From: Pyxicephalus adspersus
Lineage: Eukaryota > Chordata > Amphibia > Anura > Pyxicephalidae
Assembly: GCF_032062135.1 (NCBI RefSeq)
Contig: NC_092861.1
Location: 136,324,026-136,388,025, forward strand
Direction: 5' to 3'
DNA: 64,000 nucleotides
In this document: piece after piece, positions 24,586 through 35,841 of the stretch
Numbering within the stretch: position 1 is the stretch's first letter
Layout: each line of letters begins with the position of its first letter
Notes under the pieces: model-generated
The model's input: the letters and a program-made list of their open reading frames with translations, nothing else
Database searches by the model: none
What the model was told of the DNA's origin: nothing
Position numbers and translations under genes: made by a program

Positions 24586-24720
24586 CTGACCATGAGGTTG
24601 CAGTGCTGTTACCGCTTCTTCATGCCAGTGAATGTTGCCTCAATGTAGACGCTACATGTAGCTTCTCCCCTTGGCTGCCCCATAGGTAATCAATGAGGCA
24701 GCAGTGAGCGGTACAGTACC
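24578..24720. repeat. Dispersed repeat related to 36288-36545 and 37480-37630
   Basis: Contains CTATGTTCCCACTGACCATG, GTTACCGCTTCTTCATGC and GGCAGCAGTGAGCGGTAC. The 36288 copy has CTATGTTCAGACTGGCAT, GGTTAACGCTTCGTCATG and GGCAGCAGTGAG in the same order. Family unknown. Confidence 0.5.
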
Positions 24721-26097
24721 AAATCTGCAGAAGTCTTGACGATTCTTCCCTTGACCTCAGAATTTCATAAAGCAGCAAAGTTATCCAGCTCCCAAATTAA
24801 CCTTAAAAAGTCCAAAAGCAATATTGTAACTTTAAGGGCTTATATCAGGCAAAACACTACAGGTGATACAAGGGATTTGCATCATTTCCGACCTTCCATG
24901 GGTTAGCTACAGTAGCTAATATAGGTCTAATTGACATGGCAGGAATGGTTTTTCCAGCATGCTATATGACTTTTTAAAGACTATAGATTTGTAAGCCTAT
25001 TTAACCAAAGTTAAAAACTCTTTAAAGTTGAAAAGTGGATAGAAAAACTTTTGCTCCACATGTAGGTTACCCATGCTTTTTTCCAAGTCAGGAAAAAGAT
25101 TATAAAGGATGCCAGTGGTGATGGCGTGTAACGGATATCCTGAATCATGTGTCTGTCAAGGATTTTCATTTGCATATATAAAGCACACATATCACTCAGA
25201 GATTATATAAGCTCCCATTGTTGAAATCATTTTATAGAATACAAATTGAAAGCTGGTCTTTGGGTTTCAGTATTTGCAGTCACACACCTGAAACAAGCAT
25301 GCAGATAAATGTGGGGCAATCAGCTGAACACCTGACTGCATACTCATTCTGGGCCAGTGATTCAGAAGGCATCTTGTCAGTTTGCTTCAACTGATATTTG
25401 CCAATTGTTTCCCATCCCTCTGATCTGCAGATGAAGGGAAAAGAGTAAATAGAAAAGTAACAAGCTTTCTTTGTATCCTTGGCGGCCTAAAGCGTGTTTA
25501 TAGAGTCAGATGGTTCCACTGTTGCTGTACTTAAATATACCAACTTCCTGCTGTCATTTTGACAGGAAGGAATTAATGACAAATAAGAGAGGGATGTTCT
25601 ACACAAGCCTTTAAGCTTTTAGACATGCCCACTGTTTCCCACTGGTTAATGGAAACCTGTAGAGAGAATATACTAGCTGTCTGCAGTTGCCTAGCTTTTA
25701 TTCTTATCCAATCCACTTATCTAGTGACTTCAATGCCGTATGAGCTATGGACCAGTAACAAGCATAGAGTTCAGACTTCACTCTGAATTTAAACTCTATA
25801 TGCTTACAAATGAGTGAATCTGAAAGAAACAAACATCTAGGCAACTAGCATTATCAGAAGATCAAAAATGGTTGTCTTCATATTTCTCTCACTACAGCTT
25901 TTCATTGCCAATGTTTAATAATACGGTATCAATGTGATAAAAGCAAAAAACATATCCAGGTAACAAAATCTCTGTCCCCTGAAACTAATTTGTTCCACTA
26001 TTGGGGCATAGCTATCTTGCTTTAATCTTGTATCAATATTACCTGATATCTTTTACAATGGCTCTAGACCATAGGTCTGAGGGCAGGAGGAGTGTAA

Positions 26098-26413
26098 AGC
26101 TGCGTACACACTGCCAATTTTTGTCGTTGGAAAGGATCTTTCACGATGGGAGTGCACGATGCATGAAAGGTGCTGTACATACAGCACCGTTCATGCTCTA
26201 TGGAGAGGGGAGGGGGAGAGCGACGGAGCGGCACCCTGCTGCGCGCTCTCCCCTTCACTTTCATTACGATCGGCTGTCGTCCATCGTCCGTGGATCCGGC
26301 AGGTCGGTCGTCCGGACGATGGACGACACCGACTGTACACACGGCACATTTTCCCCCGATAATTGGCCGATGCCGATTATCGGGCGATAAAAATCTGACG
26401 TGTGTACGTAGCT
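26098..26413. mobile_element. Harbinger-type miniature element, copy 2
   Basis: 316 bp with ends AGCTGCGTACACACTGCCAA and GTGTGTACGTAGCT, flanked by TAA on the left and TTA on the right. Close interior relative of 17998-18284. GC-rich with several CGATCG/GGACGATGGACGA words. Open frames on both strands are shadows of the repeat. Flanks fit the TWA consensus of Harbinger targets but are not identical, so the duplication is unresolved. Confidence 0.75.
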
Positions 26414-27667
26414 TTATGAGATTAGGATAAGGGCTTTTATTTTTACAAAAAGTCTTGCATATCAGTATCAGTATTGTTTAGCCTGTGCAGCCAGCAAGCT
26501 TCAGGGAAAGAATGAGTGAATTTGCAACAGCTGATGGAGCCAACAACAAAGGTATGTTTACATGCATGAGGAATGGTAAGGTTCGCTATAATGTGACAAC
26601 TGAAAACAAAAATGGCAAACACTTGGTGTGCTCTTAGTAGCAATACTAAAACTTGTCGCTACATCTGCTGCTAATCTGTCTTGTACAGGAGCTGCTGCAT
26701 ATATGACATATCCCTGCAGTGCTAACCAAGATTTCTTTCTAATTCTTAGATCCTATTTCAGTGTGATGAGACGATGGCAGCAGCAGGAAAGAGCCAGTTG
26801 TCTCCAGCAAGGCAATGTCATGTGAATTCAGTTTTAGAATGCAGATCTAGACACAAAGGGCAAGGCTAACATTCCCCTGTCTCCACACCCGGTGCATTTT
26901 ATTATGACCGATGACTTGCTGTAAATGAGCCCTGTCCTTAATGCTTTGGTCGGCACAGATTCAACACACTGTAAACTGCTCAGTTTCCAGCAGCAGAAGC
27001 GTGACGCATTGCAGAGACTACGACAGGAATCCTTTGGGACTGCATATGAAACACTGCACAGAGGGGATTGCAGAAGAGAAGGATTCCCCTCTTATCCTTA
27101 AAAGGCTTTGACTATTTCTAGCGCCGATTAGTTATTCAACACCATTTCACAACTAACCCTCCGGCCTGGGTTCTAAGCTCAGGAAGCGAATGGGGTTATG
27201 TCATATTAGCAGGAGGTAATCTGTCAATAACAATTTAAGCTGTTTACTGGTTTTCAGAGTAAGCACTCATTCAAATGGAAATAATTCTCCATCTGATTTT
27301 GGCAGGAAAAATATTAAATTACTGCTTCTGTAGCTTCTTGAAATCTATTTGCCATTGCATACAATGTGGTTTGACACCAATTCTCCTGGTTTCAAATGCC
27401 ACTCGTAATGACTATGACATCTCTGGTCAGATGGTCTTAGTATCACATAGGGAGGCAGATATTTCAAATTGCTACTTTAGCTCCTAGATTAAAAGGTGGT
27501 AACCCTATTAGGGTAGACAGGTGCTGTCATCAATGGTTGGGACAATGTAAATTTGAGATTGGATCCTTGTAGTGCATGACCGATCTTGTCAAGGCACTGT
27601 TAGCATACATTGCAATATATGTATTGACAGGCCATTAGTGCAGAAAACTTACATGTACTTAACATAG

Positions 27668-27992
27668 GAGGCACCACGGCACCATAGGAGGTTAGTACTC
27701 TGGCCTTTGCAGTGCTAGGTCCCAGGTTTGAATTTTGGCCAGGACACTATCTGCATAGAGATTACATTTCTCCCCATGTTTGCGTAGTTTCCTACCACAT
27801 TCCAAAAACATGCAGTTAGGTTAATTGGCTTCCCCTCAATATTGTCCTTAGACTGTATTATTTGACATATCACTATGGTAGGGGCATTGCATTGTAAGCT
27901 CCTTTGAGGGACAGCTAGTGACATGACTATGGACTTTGTACAGCGCTACGTAATATGACCATGCTGTATAAATACTATGTATTATTAATAAC
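27668..27992 (+). repeat. tRNA-derived SINE, copy 2
   Basis: Keeps TTAGTACTCTGGCCTTTGCA, the B-box-like CAGGTTTGAATTTT, GGCCAGGACACTATCTGCAT, CCAAAAACATGCAGTTAGGT and the tail TGTACAGCGCTACGTAATAT ending in ATTATTAATAA. The A-box part is decayed here. Confidence 0.85.
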
Positions 27993-28549
27993 ATAAAAAT
28001 ATATAACATCAAAATGGGGTCACTGAGGATACCTAGTCACGTGTTAGTTTAACCTATTCCAATTTTAGGTGTTCACTTAGGACAATGTGTTTAAAAGTTT
28101 ATTCTGCAAATATTTTGCATTTATTGCATATATTTCCTGTTTTCTTCTTCTTCTTTATTAGCATGTTAAATAAAATATTAAATAAGCAATTTCTGTTTTA
28201 TTTTCAAATATGGTATTACTAGATCTGTGTCCTTCTTTGTGTAATGCAGGCAGATCATAGCTGATGGGAAGGAGCAGCAGTGTGTTGTACATACCTTCCT
28301 GAAAAAATCACTGCATCCCTTTTCCAACCCTCAGCCTTGATGCAAGCAATGGGATTGCACTTAGTAAAAGTTATGCACATGTCAAAATCTCTTTGGCAGA
28401 TATCAGCCTGAGGAAATAAGAATTAGGTAACACCCTCTTGTGAAGCTGAGCCACCATGTTTAAAAGGATCAAAATGCAATGAATGAAAGAGGTGTGCTGG
28501 GGACAAGCTGGAGATGAGTGGGCTGGATGATGCTGGACATCCTCCAGCC

Positions 28550-28740
28550 AGAAAAGGAAGTGGACACTATGCATTATTATTATGTGACGCATATATTATT
28601 ATGGACGCTGCATTATTTTTTGCCTGGCGTAAGAAGCCCACAATGTGCAGTGTAATTAGATAAAGCAATTTTAGTACAAGAGAGGAGCTGATACAACTGT
28701 GCAAGTATTGAAGAGAACGCCGGAGTTCAGCTTTAAGTAC
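28550..28740. repeat. Partial dispersed repeat related to 20440-20745
   Basis: Shares the AGTACAAGAGAGGAGCTGAT and TACAACTGTGCAAG words with 20640-20720 and ends GAGTTCAGCTTTAAG, which resembles TTAA-element ends. The left end is indistinct. Confidence 0.4.
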
Positions 28741-28960
28741 AATAGGCAAATGAAAGTATTCGGCATCCCCCCCAAAATGACTTTGCTTTAGATATACTTT
28801 TAATGTCCACTCCGCAGGGCGGGATAAGTTGCCTAACGAAAGCAGAGAAAAATTAAGTCACTGACCTGGTTATGCAGTGAGGCATTAATGTCTAGATGGG
28901 CTAAACAGACTAATACATCATTTTTTCAGAAAGCCAGGTCACATATATGTAGCTGCTTAA

Positions 28961-29354
28961 AGCAGAACTATAGATCCACATTCAAAAATTATGAAAAACC
29001 AGAACTTTTATTGCAGAAGGGACATGCAATGTGCCTTGTGAAATAAAACATGCTTATCTGTGTGTTCACAAACTATTTTCAAGAACACTGAGCTATGCAT
29101 GTGCAGTTTAGTGTAGAATGCGTGGATATGCCAAGTATGTTACATCATTCTGCCTTGGTCAATAAAGTTAACCAGAGATCCAGAATCTGGAGGAAGACCA
29201 GGTGACAATGGCAGTGCCAGCAATGGCTAAGTATAGGTGAATATATTTAAAAAATGATGATCAAGCAGGTAAGTTTATTTTATTGCGAAAGGGACATCAC
29301 CTGTCCCTTCTGCAATAACGGGCCTGTCTGGTTGCATTTTTTTATTTTGATGCT
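28961..29354 (+). mobile_element. TTAA-flanked miniature element with ATG box and hairpin
   Basis: 394 bp bounded by TTAA (28957-28960, 29355-29358). Left end AGCAGAACTATAGATCC. TTATTGCAGAAGGGACA occurs at 29008-29024 and again as a hairpin at 29280-29318 (17-base arms with a GA/CAG irregularity, 5-base loop). GACAATGGCAGTGCC (29204-29218) is followed by donor-like GTGAAT and GCAGGTAAGT. The uninterrupted GATGATCAAGCAG at about 29256 is the empty-site version of the insertion at 5163. Confidence 0.75.
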
Positions 29355-29358
29355 TTAA

Positions 29359-29656
29359 CCTCCTGAGCGGTAACCCCGAATGTGGCTCAGGGTAAAAAAA
29401 AAAAACAACTGATAGCAGTAACCCCGAGTGTGGCTAAAAAAAAATAAAGACCTACCTGGTCCCATCTGCGTGCTCCAGTGTCCTGCCATTCTATGGCTAC
29501 ATCCTCTTATCCGATCCTTCCCCCCGGCGAGTGCGCTGACGTTCCCCAGCAGTTTTCAGTGACGTCAGTGCGAGCGGGAGTGTGGCAGGAATTTTTTAAA
29601 ATTATTTTGTATTGGATTCAATACAAATTAACTGTATTTTATATACAAATTAACTG

Positions 29657-29703
<47 letters not shown>

Positions 29704-29923
29704 GCTACTGTACAGTTATATTACAGGTTTCAGTATTTTTTATGTATTTATGCACCCTTGTGCTTTTTATTTAAAGTTTATTATTAAATTGAATAAATAT
29801 TTGACATATTTCAGTGAGTTATGCCTAAGAATTACAGGCCTGCAATGTAAAATAAATTTTCATGAAAGACAGTGTACCGCTTTTAGATATATAAATCCGG
29901 GCAGACATGAACCGCCAAGGAGG
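29359..29923. mobile_element. TTAA-flanked miniature element (piggyBac-like)
   Basis: 565 bp bounded by TTAA (29355-29358, 29924-29927). Ends CCTCCTGAGCGGTAACCCCG and GAACCGCCAAGGAGG are imperfect inverted repeats. A second internal GTAACCCCGAGTGTGGCT repeats the left subterminal part. It contains a GC-rich segment (CCCCCGGCGAGTGCGCTGAC) and a (TA)n run near 29662-29697. The CCTCC.GCGGTA end with TTAA flanks is a type I associate with frogs. No transposase. Confidence 0.8.
29662..29697. repeat. (TA)n microsatellite
   Basis: About 18 uninterrupted TA units within the preceding TTAA element; probably variable in length. Confidence 0.95.
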
Positions 29924-30851
29924 TTAATTCACCATATATCTCAGTATATATTTATATATATATTTATTTTTTTCCTAAAATCAATTTGTTATATTCACCC
30001 ATTAATTATTTTAGAAAGAATATAAAGTAAATATACCGTCCTATTGACCAGACTCCGCCCATGTAGGCAGGGCCTGGCTGACAGTTTCCCGCTCGGTTTC
30101 CTGGTATACAGCCGCTGCCCGAGCCCCGGTCTTCATTGTCTTTTTCTCAAATCAGATATGACCAGCTCAGCAGTCCTGAGGGGGGGGATATAATAATTTA
30201 CAAGGCGACGGCTGTATAGGATTCCTGCGGAACAGTTATTTGCGGGGAGCTATTTAAACCCTGCAGTGACCAATATGACATAAGATGATTCATTGTGTCA
30301 TGTTCACTTAATGAGAGTGCAGCAGGACAGCGTTTGGCAAAGTGACATCAAATAGCAAAGCTGGTATTTTGAGGCACGGCTCGGTTACAGCTCCCGCTCG
30401 GATTTCACCCACGAGAAAGCATAAACTTCACATGCTACAATCAGCTGTGGTGTAACTTCGCAGATAAAAAGGCTTTATTTTCCTAACTTCCACAGAAGAC
30501 AGAAAGAGGAATTTCAAGTTTCTACTTTTAATGGTCAAGAAGATTGTCAAGAGGTTTCTTTTTTATTTTCGTGCTGTATTGTGAAATGGCAATTATGGAA
30601 TGGACACCTAGGACTGTATGGTATTTATTGAATATCATCTGTGGTTACGATTAGTATGTGGCTGAATTTTTTAAGTACATGGGGACCTTCATAACAACTT
30701 ATCCCAGTTCTTCTCATTTTGCTTTGTTTTAGTACGTAATGCTCAAGCAACTATTACATAGAATCCTTATAAAAATCCTTTTCCTGGGAGACTAATATTA
30801 TCTTGCATTTATAAAGCCCAAACATATTGGGTCTGAGGATACAATTTTATT

Positions 30852-30980
30852 TAGTGAAACTGGGTGATCCACCAAACCTGGAATGAATCTGGTCCAGGAT
30901 TTAAAACATTTGCTAACAAACAGCAAATGACTTTGCTGATTCCAGGTTTGCTGGATCACCCAGCTTCACTGATGAAAGTC
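30852..30980. repeat. Foldback miniature element, copy 3 (inner part only)
   Basis: Carries the central part of the family: TGGGTGATCCACCAAACCTG, GAATCTGGTCCAGGAT and the mirrored CCAGGTTTGCTGGATCACCC. The outer TTTATTAAAG ends are missing. A reversed SINE follows at once. Confidence 0.65.
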
Positions 30981-30989
30981 AGCCCCATT

Positions 30990-31276
30990 ATGCAGTGCTT
31001 TACAAGGTCCATAGTCATATCACTAACTGTTAACTGTTACCATAGTCAATAGTCAATCTAATGTCCCTACCATAACCATATATCACTAACACAGTCTAAG
31101 TTCAATTTTGGGGAAGTTAATTAACCTATTAGTATGTTTTTGGATGTTGGAGGAAACAATAGTACCCAGCAGAAACCCATGCAGACACCATGCAGATGGT
31201 ATCCTAGCAGAGATTCAAACCTGATACCCTGATACTGCAAGTTGAGACTGCTAGCCACCATCCAAGCCACTGTGTT
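30990..31276 (-). repeat. tRNA-derived SINE, copy 3
   Basis: Reverse-oriented. Tail words TGCAGTGCTTTACAAGGTCC, body TTTTTGGATGTTGGAGG and head remnants (GAGATTCAAACCTGATACC). More diverged than the other copies. Confidence 0.65.
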
Positions 31277-32229
31277 ATATAGTTAAACTGACTGAAAACA
31301 AAGGCCCGTCAAAATGAGGAAAATGAGCTTTCTTGGCTACGGCCTCCCATTTTTGGCTCTGGTTTAGGATTTTATTATGGGCTCAATGCGATTAACTGAA
31401 TACAAAAATGAAAACCTGAAGTGGGTATACCTGCCCAAGAATTTGTATTTCTATCCGTTAAGTCCTAAAATTTGCACAACTCTCCCATATAGCACAACCA
31501 TGTGAGAATGAACAGGAAGTTTCCCTCTGCTTTAATACTTACAGGTCCCGTCTCAGGCCCAGGATTTGATTGGTCAATGAAGGAAAAGCAACAGACTACT
31601 TTAACAAATAAATATTTGCAACAATGTGTATCCAAGATACTCAGTTTGAAAAGCATTATTTTGGCAGCTTCTTCCAACTAATTAAGATGTTCCCATCTAT
31701 ACTAGGAAAAGGAAAGGGGGTGTTGGAACAAAAGCTGTAAAAAGGAACTTTCCGAGAAGCGCTCACAATCTGTTAAATATAAAATATTCACAGGCAATAT
31801 TTAAAATAGGAATTATAAATATTTGAAATATCCACAGAGTATTGTAGAGGCCTGGGATGACATGCCCCCGGAGGTGTGTCCATGACTGCCTGTGCTTAGT
31901 GAAAATTGAGTTGTATTATTTCTCCAACACGCAGCATTGGATAAAAGGTGGGAAATGAAACACAAACACTCTTTATTTACTTTTCTTGAATGGCCATCTG
32001 TGTTTGCCATGTCACCCTTATAATTCTGAAGGGTATCAACCCAGACAGTTCAAACAAAGATCATGAGTAGCTAACAATCAGATTTTAGTTTTTTCATCTT
32101 CTAACCTGAAATTAAAAAATAAAATCTGATTGATAATGGTTTCAGAAACCTTTTTTTTCTGTGAATTACATAAATCATTACATATCCATAAACTTCTCTT
32201 GGCCTTACACATAGGCCACACGTAGTTAC

Positions 32230-32313
32230 CTTTCCACAAGATATCATAGATAATGCCAGCTGATACCAGAGATGAAACTCTCCGCATGCAAACTTCATGG
32301 CTCTCTCCAGACA
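32230..32313 (-). CDS. TTC7A: TTC7A internal exon E (first half of a TPR)
   Basis: 84-bp exon, 28 codons, phase 0 at both ends. The acceptor is GTTTTTCAG before TGTCTGGAG; the donor is GGAAAG followed by GTAACT. It encodes [20 protein letters not shown] then LSMISCGK. The [15 protein letters not shown] form favours TTC7A over TTC7B, which has EEFHLWYQFALSL-AAGK. The last 16 residues supply positions 1-16 of a tetratricopeptide repeat (W4, L7, A8, M11) that is completed by the next exon. The following intron is the largest fully contained one, about 19 kb. Confidence 0.97.
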
Positions 32314-33130
32314 CTGAAAAACAGAGAAAACTGATATCATAAAATGAACTTGTCCAGAAATATGAACTGCAAGTACAGAAAAAATGCAGGGAAAAGCATT
32401 TCTGTGCTGACAGAACCCTATCAGTGACCTTTTATTTGCTATGATTTGGTCTACTAAATATAACATGGAAAAGTATCTGTTTGATAAAATGTGCTTTTAA
32501 CTTCCTGTAATGAGCTGACAATACTGCAATAAAACTTTAACATGTTGGAGTTCTCTCTGCACACTACAGAACACCTTCCACCTATAGAATAAGAAAGAGG
32601 GAGGTGTTCTTTAGGTATAACAAACTTTCTGCCATAGGGTAACGATGCTGCTTGTCTACCCAGGCTATTGATGACCATTATTCCCATTAGAGAGAAGTCC
32701 TATATAAGCACCAAGCTATTCCCACATGACCACGTTAGAGCTTGTTGACTGGCTAATTATTCACCCATCACTGTACAATAAGAGTAGGTGGAGGGAATTG
32801 CATGCTCTTCAAATGTGAAAATTCTGGCTATTTCTCTTTATTCCAGGTGGCTGAAAAGAGAAGCATTCGGAGTGGATCATTCAGAAGTACCTATTGCAGA
32901 AAATCATTGAAAATATGAAAATAAAAGAAACTCGTCACATAGGTTGTGTTCACTAATTCAGTTTATTTAAAAAAAAAAAAAAAAAGTTTCAAGTTTGCTT
33001 GAAAAATCCCTTTAATCATAACTTATGCTTTAGAGTACAGCCCCATTAATAGATGCATTGCATTGCAAAAAAAAGATATCAGACAGCTTGTGGACTGATG
33101 ACAGACTGAACTGAAGAACCCCCTTGCTAG

Positions 33131-33170
33131 CTCTTAAGCCGTGCACTTTCTAGAGTGCACGGCTTAAGAG
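33131..33170. repeat. Perfect 17-bp-arm hairpin containing TTAA on both arms
   Basis: CTCTTAAGCCGTGCACT (33131-33147) and its exact complement (33154-33170) separated by TTCTAG. Could fold as a stem-loop or be the join of two element ends. Not a rho-independent terminator context. Confidence 0.9.
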
Positions 33171-33396
33171 TGAGCACCGGTCACGATGTTGGTGTTTGTT
33201 CGGCCGGTGGGTGCAGCTGTTACAGTGTGATTTCATGCAGAAGTATGGCTGAAGAGCAGTCAACCACACAGCTCTATTCCAAGCACATAAGCAATTAAGC
33301 TGTTTGAAAGCTGCAGGATCAGGGTTGATAAAAATCAAAGCATCCCTCCAAATGGATTTCTGAATCACTCTGATAATATTTTGCTGTAAAGAGTAA

Positions 33397-33810
33397 AGCT
33401 GCGTACACACTTCCAATTTTTATCGTTCAAAATGAACGACGAACGATCGATTGGGCAAAAATCGTTCGTAAAAAAGTAACCAACGACGCAGACGAACGAG
33501 GAAAGTCGTTGGAAATGAACAACCGGACCGGCGGATCGGATTGGACGACGATCGTTGACCATCGTTCGTGTGTACGATCGTTCATTGATCGTCCATGGTC
33601 TGAGCATGCGTGATGAACGAACGTTCCTGCCGTGCACGTAACTTCCTGTATCGTTCAAACGATCGCATCTATTGTGTGTACAATATCTGCGAACGATCGT
33701 GTCGTTATCTGTATGTACAGGATCGGTGCTATACGATCGTTCGCAGATATCGTGCAGGATCGTTCGTCGTTCGTTTACCAACGATAATAATTGGAAGTGT
33801 GTACGTAGCT
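33397..33810. mobile_element. Harbinger-type miniature element, copy 3 (second subfamily)
   Basis: 414 bp with ends AGCTGCGTACACACTTCCAA and TTGGAAGTGTGTACGTAGCT. The interior is packed with CGTTCGT, CGATCGTT and AACGATCG words on both strands, different from copies 1 and 2. Flanked by TAA and TTA. The 166-codon minus-strand frame across it is a shadow of the repeat. Confidence 0.78.
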
Positions 33811-34329
33811 TTAGACCACTAATAGGGCCAACGTACATTCCAGGTAAAAGGGGGCAAAATGACACACAATACTATGGGAACATAGAGCTTCAAAGCAAGA
33901 GCACAGAAAAAGTGGGAACTAATAAAAAGCGCTAGACCCTCTCTCTTGTACCAATTAACCCTTCCCCCCTTCATACCATGTCATTGCTGGGAGTTTAGAC
34001 TCTGTGATAGTTGTGTGTCATTTACCATGATGTTTTGAAAGCTTTTTAGCAGTAACACCAGGGTTTGCATTACTTTCCTTCTGTGTCATCACCTCTGTTC
34101 TCAAAATAGCAAATGTGTTGGTCACATCCAATGCTCCAGTAATGTAACCACCTAGCACTGCCATGATAATATGTAAACAGTGCATAGATATTCAAGAAGG
34201 GATAAGTAAAAATTCATTTTTGCCAAGAAAAAAATATCATTTGCATTAAACTCCTACTGAACAATAGCAATTCTCCAGTGTGCAAATGGCTTTGTAGTCT
34301 CATACCGTATAGCTGCAGTGTAGATTGTC

Positions 34330-34680
34330 CAAGGCACTTCTGCTTGTAAATGTTAGCATATTAGACATTTGGGAGATTTGGTGAAGTTACTGCTCATTGT
34401 TCTCGCTGGAGAGGAAGTTGCATCTGCGGACCTGCAGTGCAAGAATCTCCCTGCTTTACTCTTTCGTGTGCACTTTCTCCAATTCTCTAGCTCTTTGGAA
34501 GGAAGAGGGGTATCTGATATGAGGGGAAGCCTCTACCTCTACCCACACAAACACAGAGAATACCTAAGCATGATAAGCCAGTAATAGTGAAACAACCAAC
34601 TGCACGAACCCTGTCCAGCAATTGCCTATTTCAGTCCCAGCTTCCAGAGTACAGGTTTTCTTTAAATGCCAACAAAGTGC
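34330..34680. repeat. Dispersed repeat shared with 23480-23850
   Basis: Ordered word matches to 23480-23850. The end CAGGTTTTCTTTAAATG resembles ends of the TTAA families. Confidence 0.5.
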
Positions 34681-35597
34681 ATTAATACCCTAAATAACAA
34701 AAAAAAACAGTGTACAGTTTCTACTTTCCATTCCCTTCTTCCCCACAGCATTATGTTTACATATTAATTACAGCTGTGCTTTCAATAAAGAAGCACAAAT
34801 GGCAGCAGTGACATGTGATCACCCAATCCCCTTATCATTCTTGTCTTCCTCTTTCCATAACTCATTAACAGGCTCCACAGTATTCTAATCTCCATCTGGT
34901 AAGTCATTCTTTCCTCCTGCAAAGTCATACATTCTCCTTTAAAGTCACGAAAAAATAGTTTATCTGTTTATTATAACCATATGGAATATATTAACAAATG
35001 TGTATGTACAAATATATATATAAAACATACAATATATATAAAATACAATGTACCATGCAAATAATAATTTCAAAAGTATTACCTAAAAATACCTTCAAAT
35101 AAAACTGTCACAAACCTAAGAAATAAATATAAAGCACAGGATGAAATGCTTGATGAGATAAGAACCAGCTGACAATTTATCAAGCTGAGCCTGACCAGAC
35201 CCCACGTGACCAGACCCCACTCTGAATCTTTGTACGGGTCAGTAGGGCTACCAATAACAAGGCTGGCCAGAAGACTCACTAACTTGTCCAAAGGTCAAAA
35301 GAAAAGTTGGCCAACTAATTTTATTTTTTTATACCATTGGATTTAATCCTTTTATTACGTATTCTATACTTCCATACTATATGTTGCAGGTGTTTATAAG
35401 TAGGTATCCAGAAAAAATATTAACCTCAAACAAGCACTTTTTGGATACAATGGAATTCTCCAATCAATGTGGTCTCTTTCAACCTGAGATAATCATTTGC
35501 ACTCCAGATATAGTTATTGTATATCACCACCATGCAATATCTTTGTGTATGGATAAATAGTCTTACATAGGATCATATTTCCACCACAGCCCATTAC

Positions 35598-35735
35598 CTC
35601 TGACAACATGGCATACTGCCCTCTTCTAGCCATTGTGATGCTCAACAGGTCATATACCGCAGAAGCATTCTGTAGGCTAACGGCACGGTCTTCCTTCTGG
35701 TCTGGAGCGCGGCTAATAACAGCATCTCTGTTTGC
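35598..35735 (-). CDS. TTC7A: TTC7A internal exon D
   Basis: 138-bp exon, exactly 46 codons, phase 0 at both ends. The acceptor is ATAACAG before GCAAACAGAGAT; the donor is TCAGAG followed by GTAATGG. It encodes [20 protein letters not shown] and continues [20 protein letters not shown] to YAMLSE. Known TTC7A proteins have the same order (A-RD-V-SR-P, SLQNA--YDLLSI, RRGQY-MLSE). It contributes helices leading into the central TPR array. The donor (GTAATG) is a weaker match to consensus than the other exons but keeps the frame into the next exon. Confidence 0.97.
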
Positions 35736-35841
35736 CTGTTATAATTGAACAAAGTATATTTTGAAGAAAATCCTCAGCTTCCAATTTATTCAACATCCAA
35801 AAAAACATCCAAGAATTTTTAAAGTACTGAAAATCAGAAAC

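Larger units (their letters stand above)
13244..32229. other. TTC7A intron between exons E and F
   Basis: About 19 kb, the largest intron wholly inside the window. Recognised contents: foldback elements (13581-13798, 20061-20279, 30852-30980), hAT-like pieces (15084-15356, 19268-19540), a Tigger-like piece (19555-19850), Harbinger-type elements (17998-18284, 26098-26413), SINEs (27668-27992, 30990-31276), a TTAA pair (28961-29923) and simple repeats. Nothing recognisable in 13800-15080, 15360-17990, 18290-19260, 20750-23460, 24730-26090, 26420-27660, 27995-28550, 29930-30850 and 31280-32229, apart from a G-run at 16801-16810 and a GCGTTTC-type motif near 21680. Confidence 0.6.
32314..35597. 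other. TTC7A intron between exons D and E
   Basis: 3.3 kb. Holds a perfect hairpin (33131-33170), a Harbinger-type element (33397-33810) and a dispersed repeat (34330-34680). Nothing recognisable in 32320-33100, 33815-34320 and 34690-35597 except an A-run at about 32970. Confidence 0.6.

Noticed and set aside
26001..26390. Overlapping open frames on both strands
   Set aside because: Shadows of a GC-rich inverted-repeat element; the related copy at 18.0 kb does not keep the same frame.
33150..33416. 88-codon minus-strand frame next to a perfect hairpin
   Set aside because: No recognisable domain, and it crosses into the neighbouring Harbinger end; kept only as an unassigned segment in the findings.
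33365..33865. 166-codon minus-strand frame, the longest in the window
   Set aside because: Lies across a palindromic Harbinger-type element, with competing frames on the other strand; residue composition reflects the CGTTCG words.
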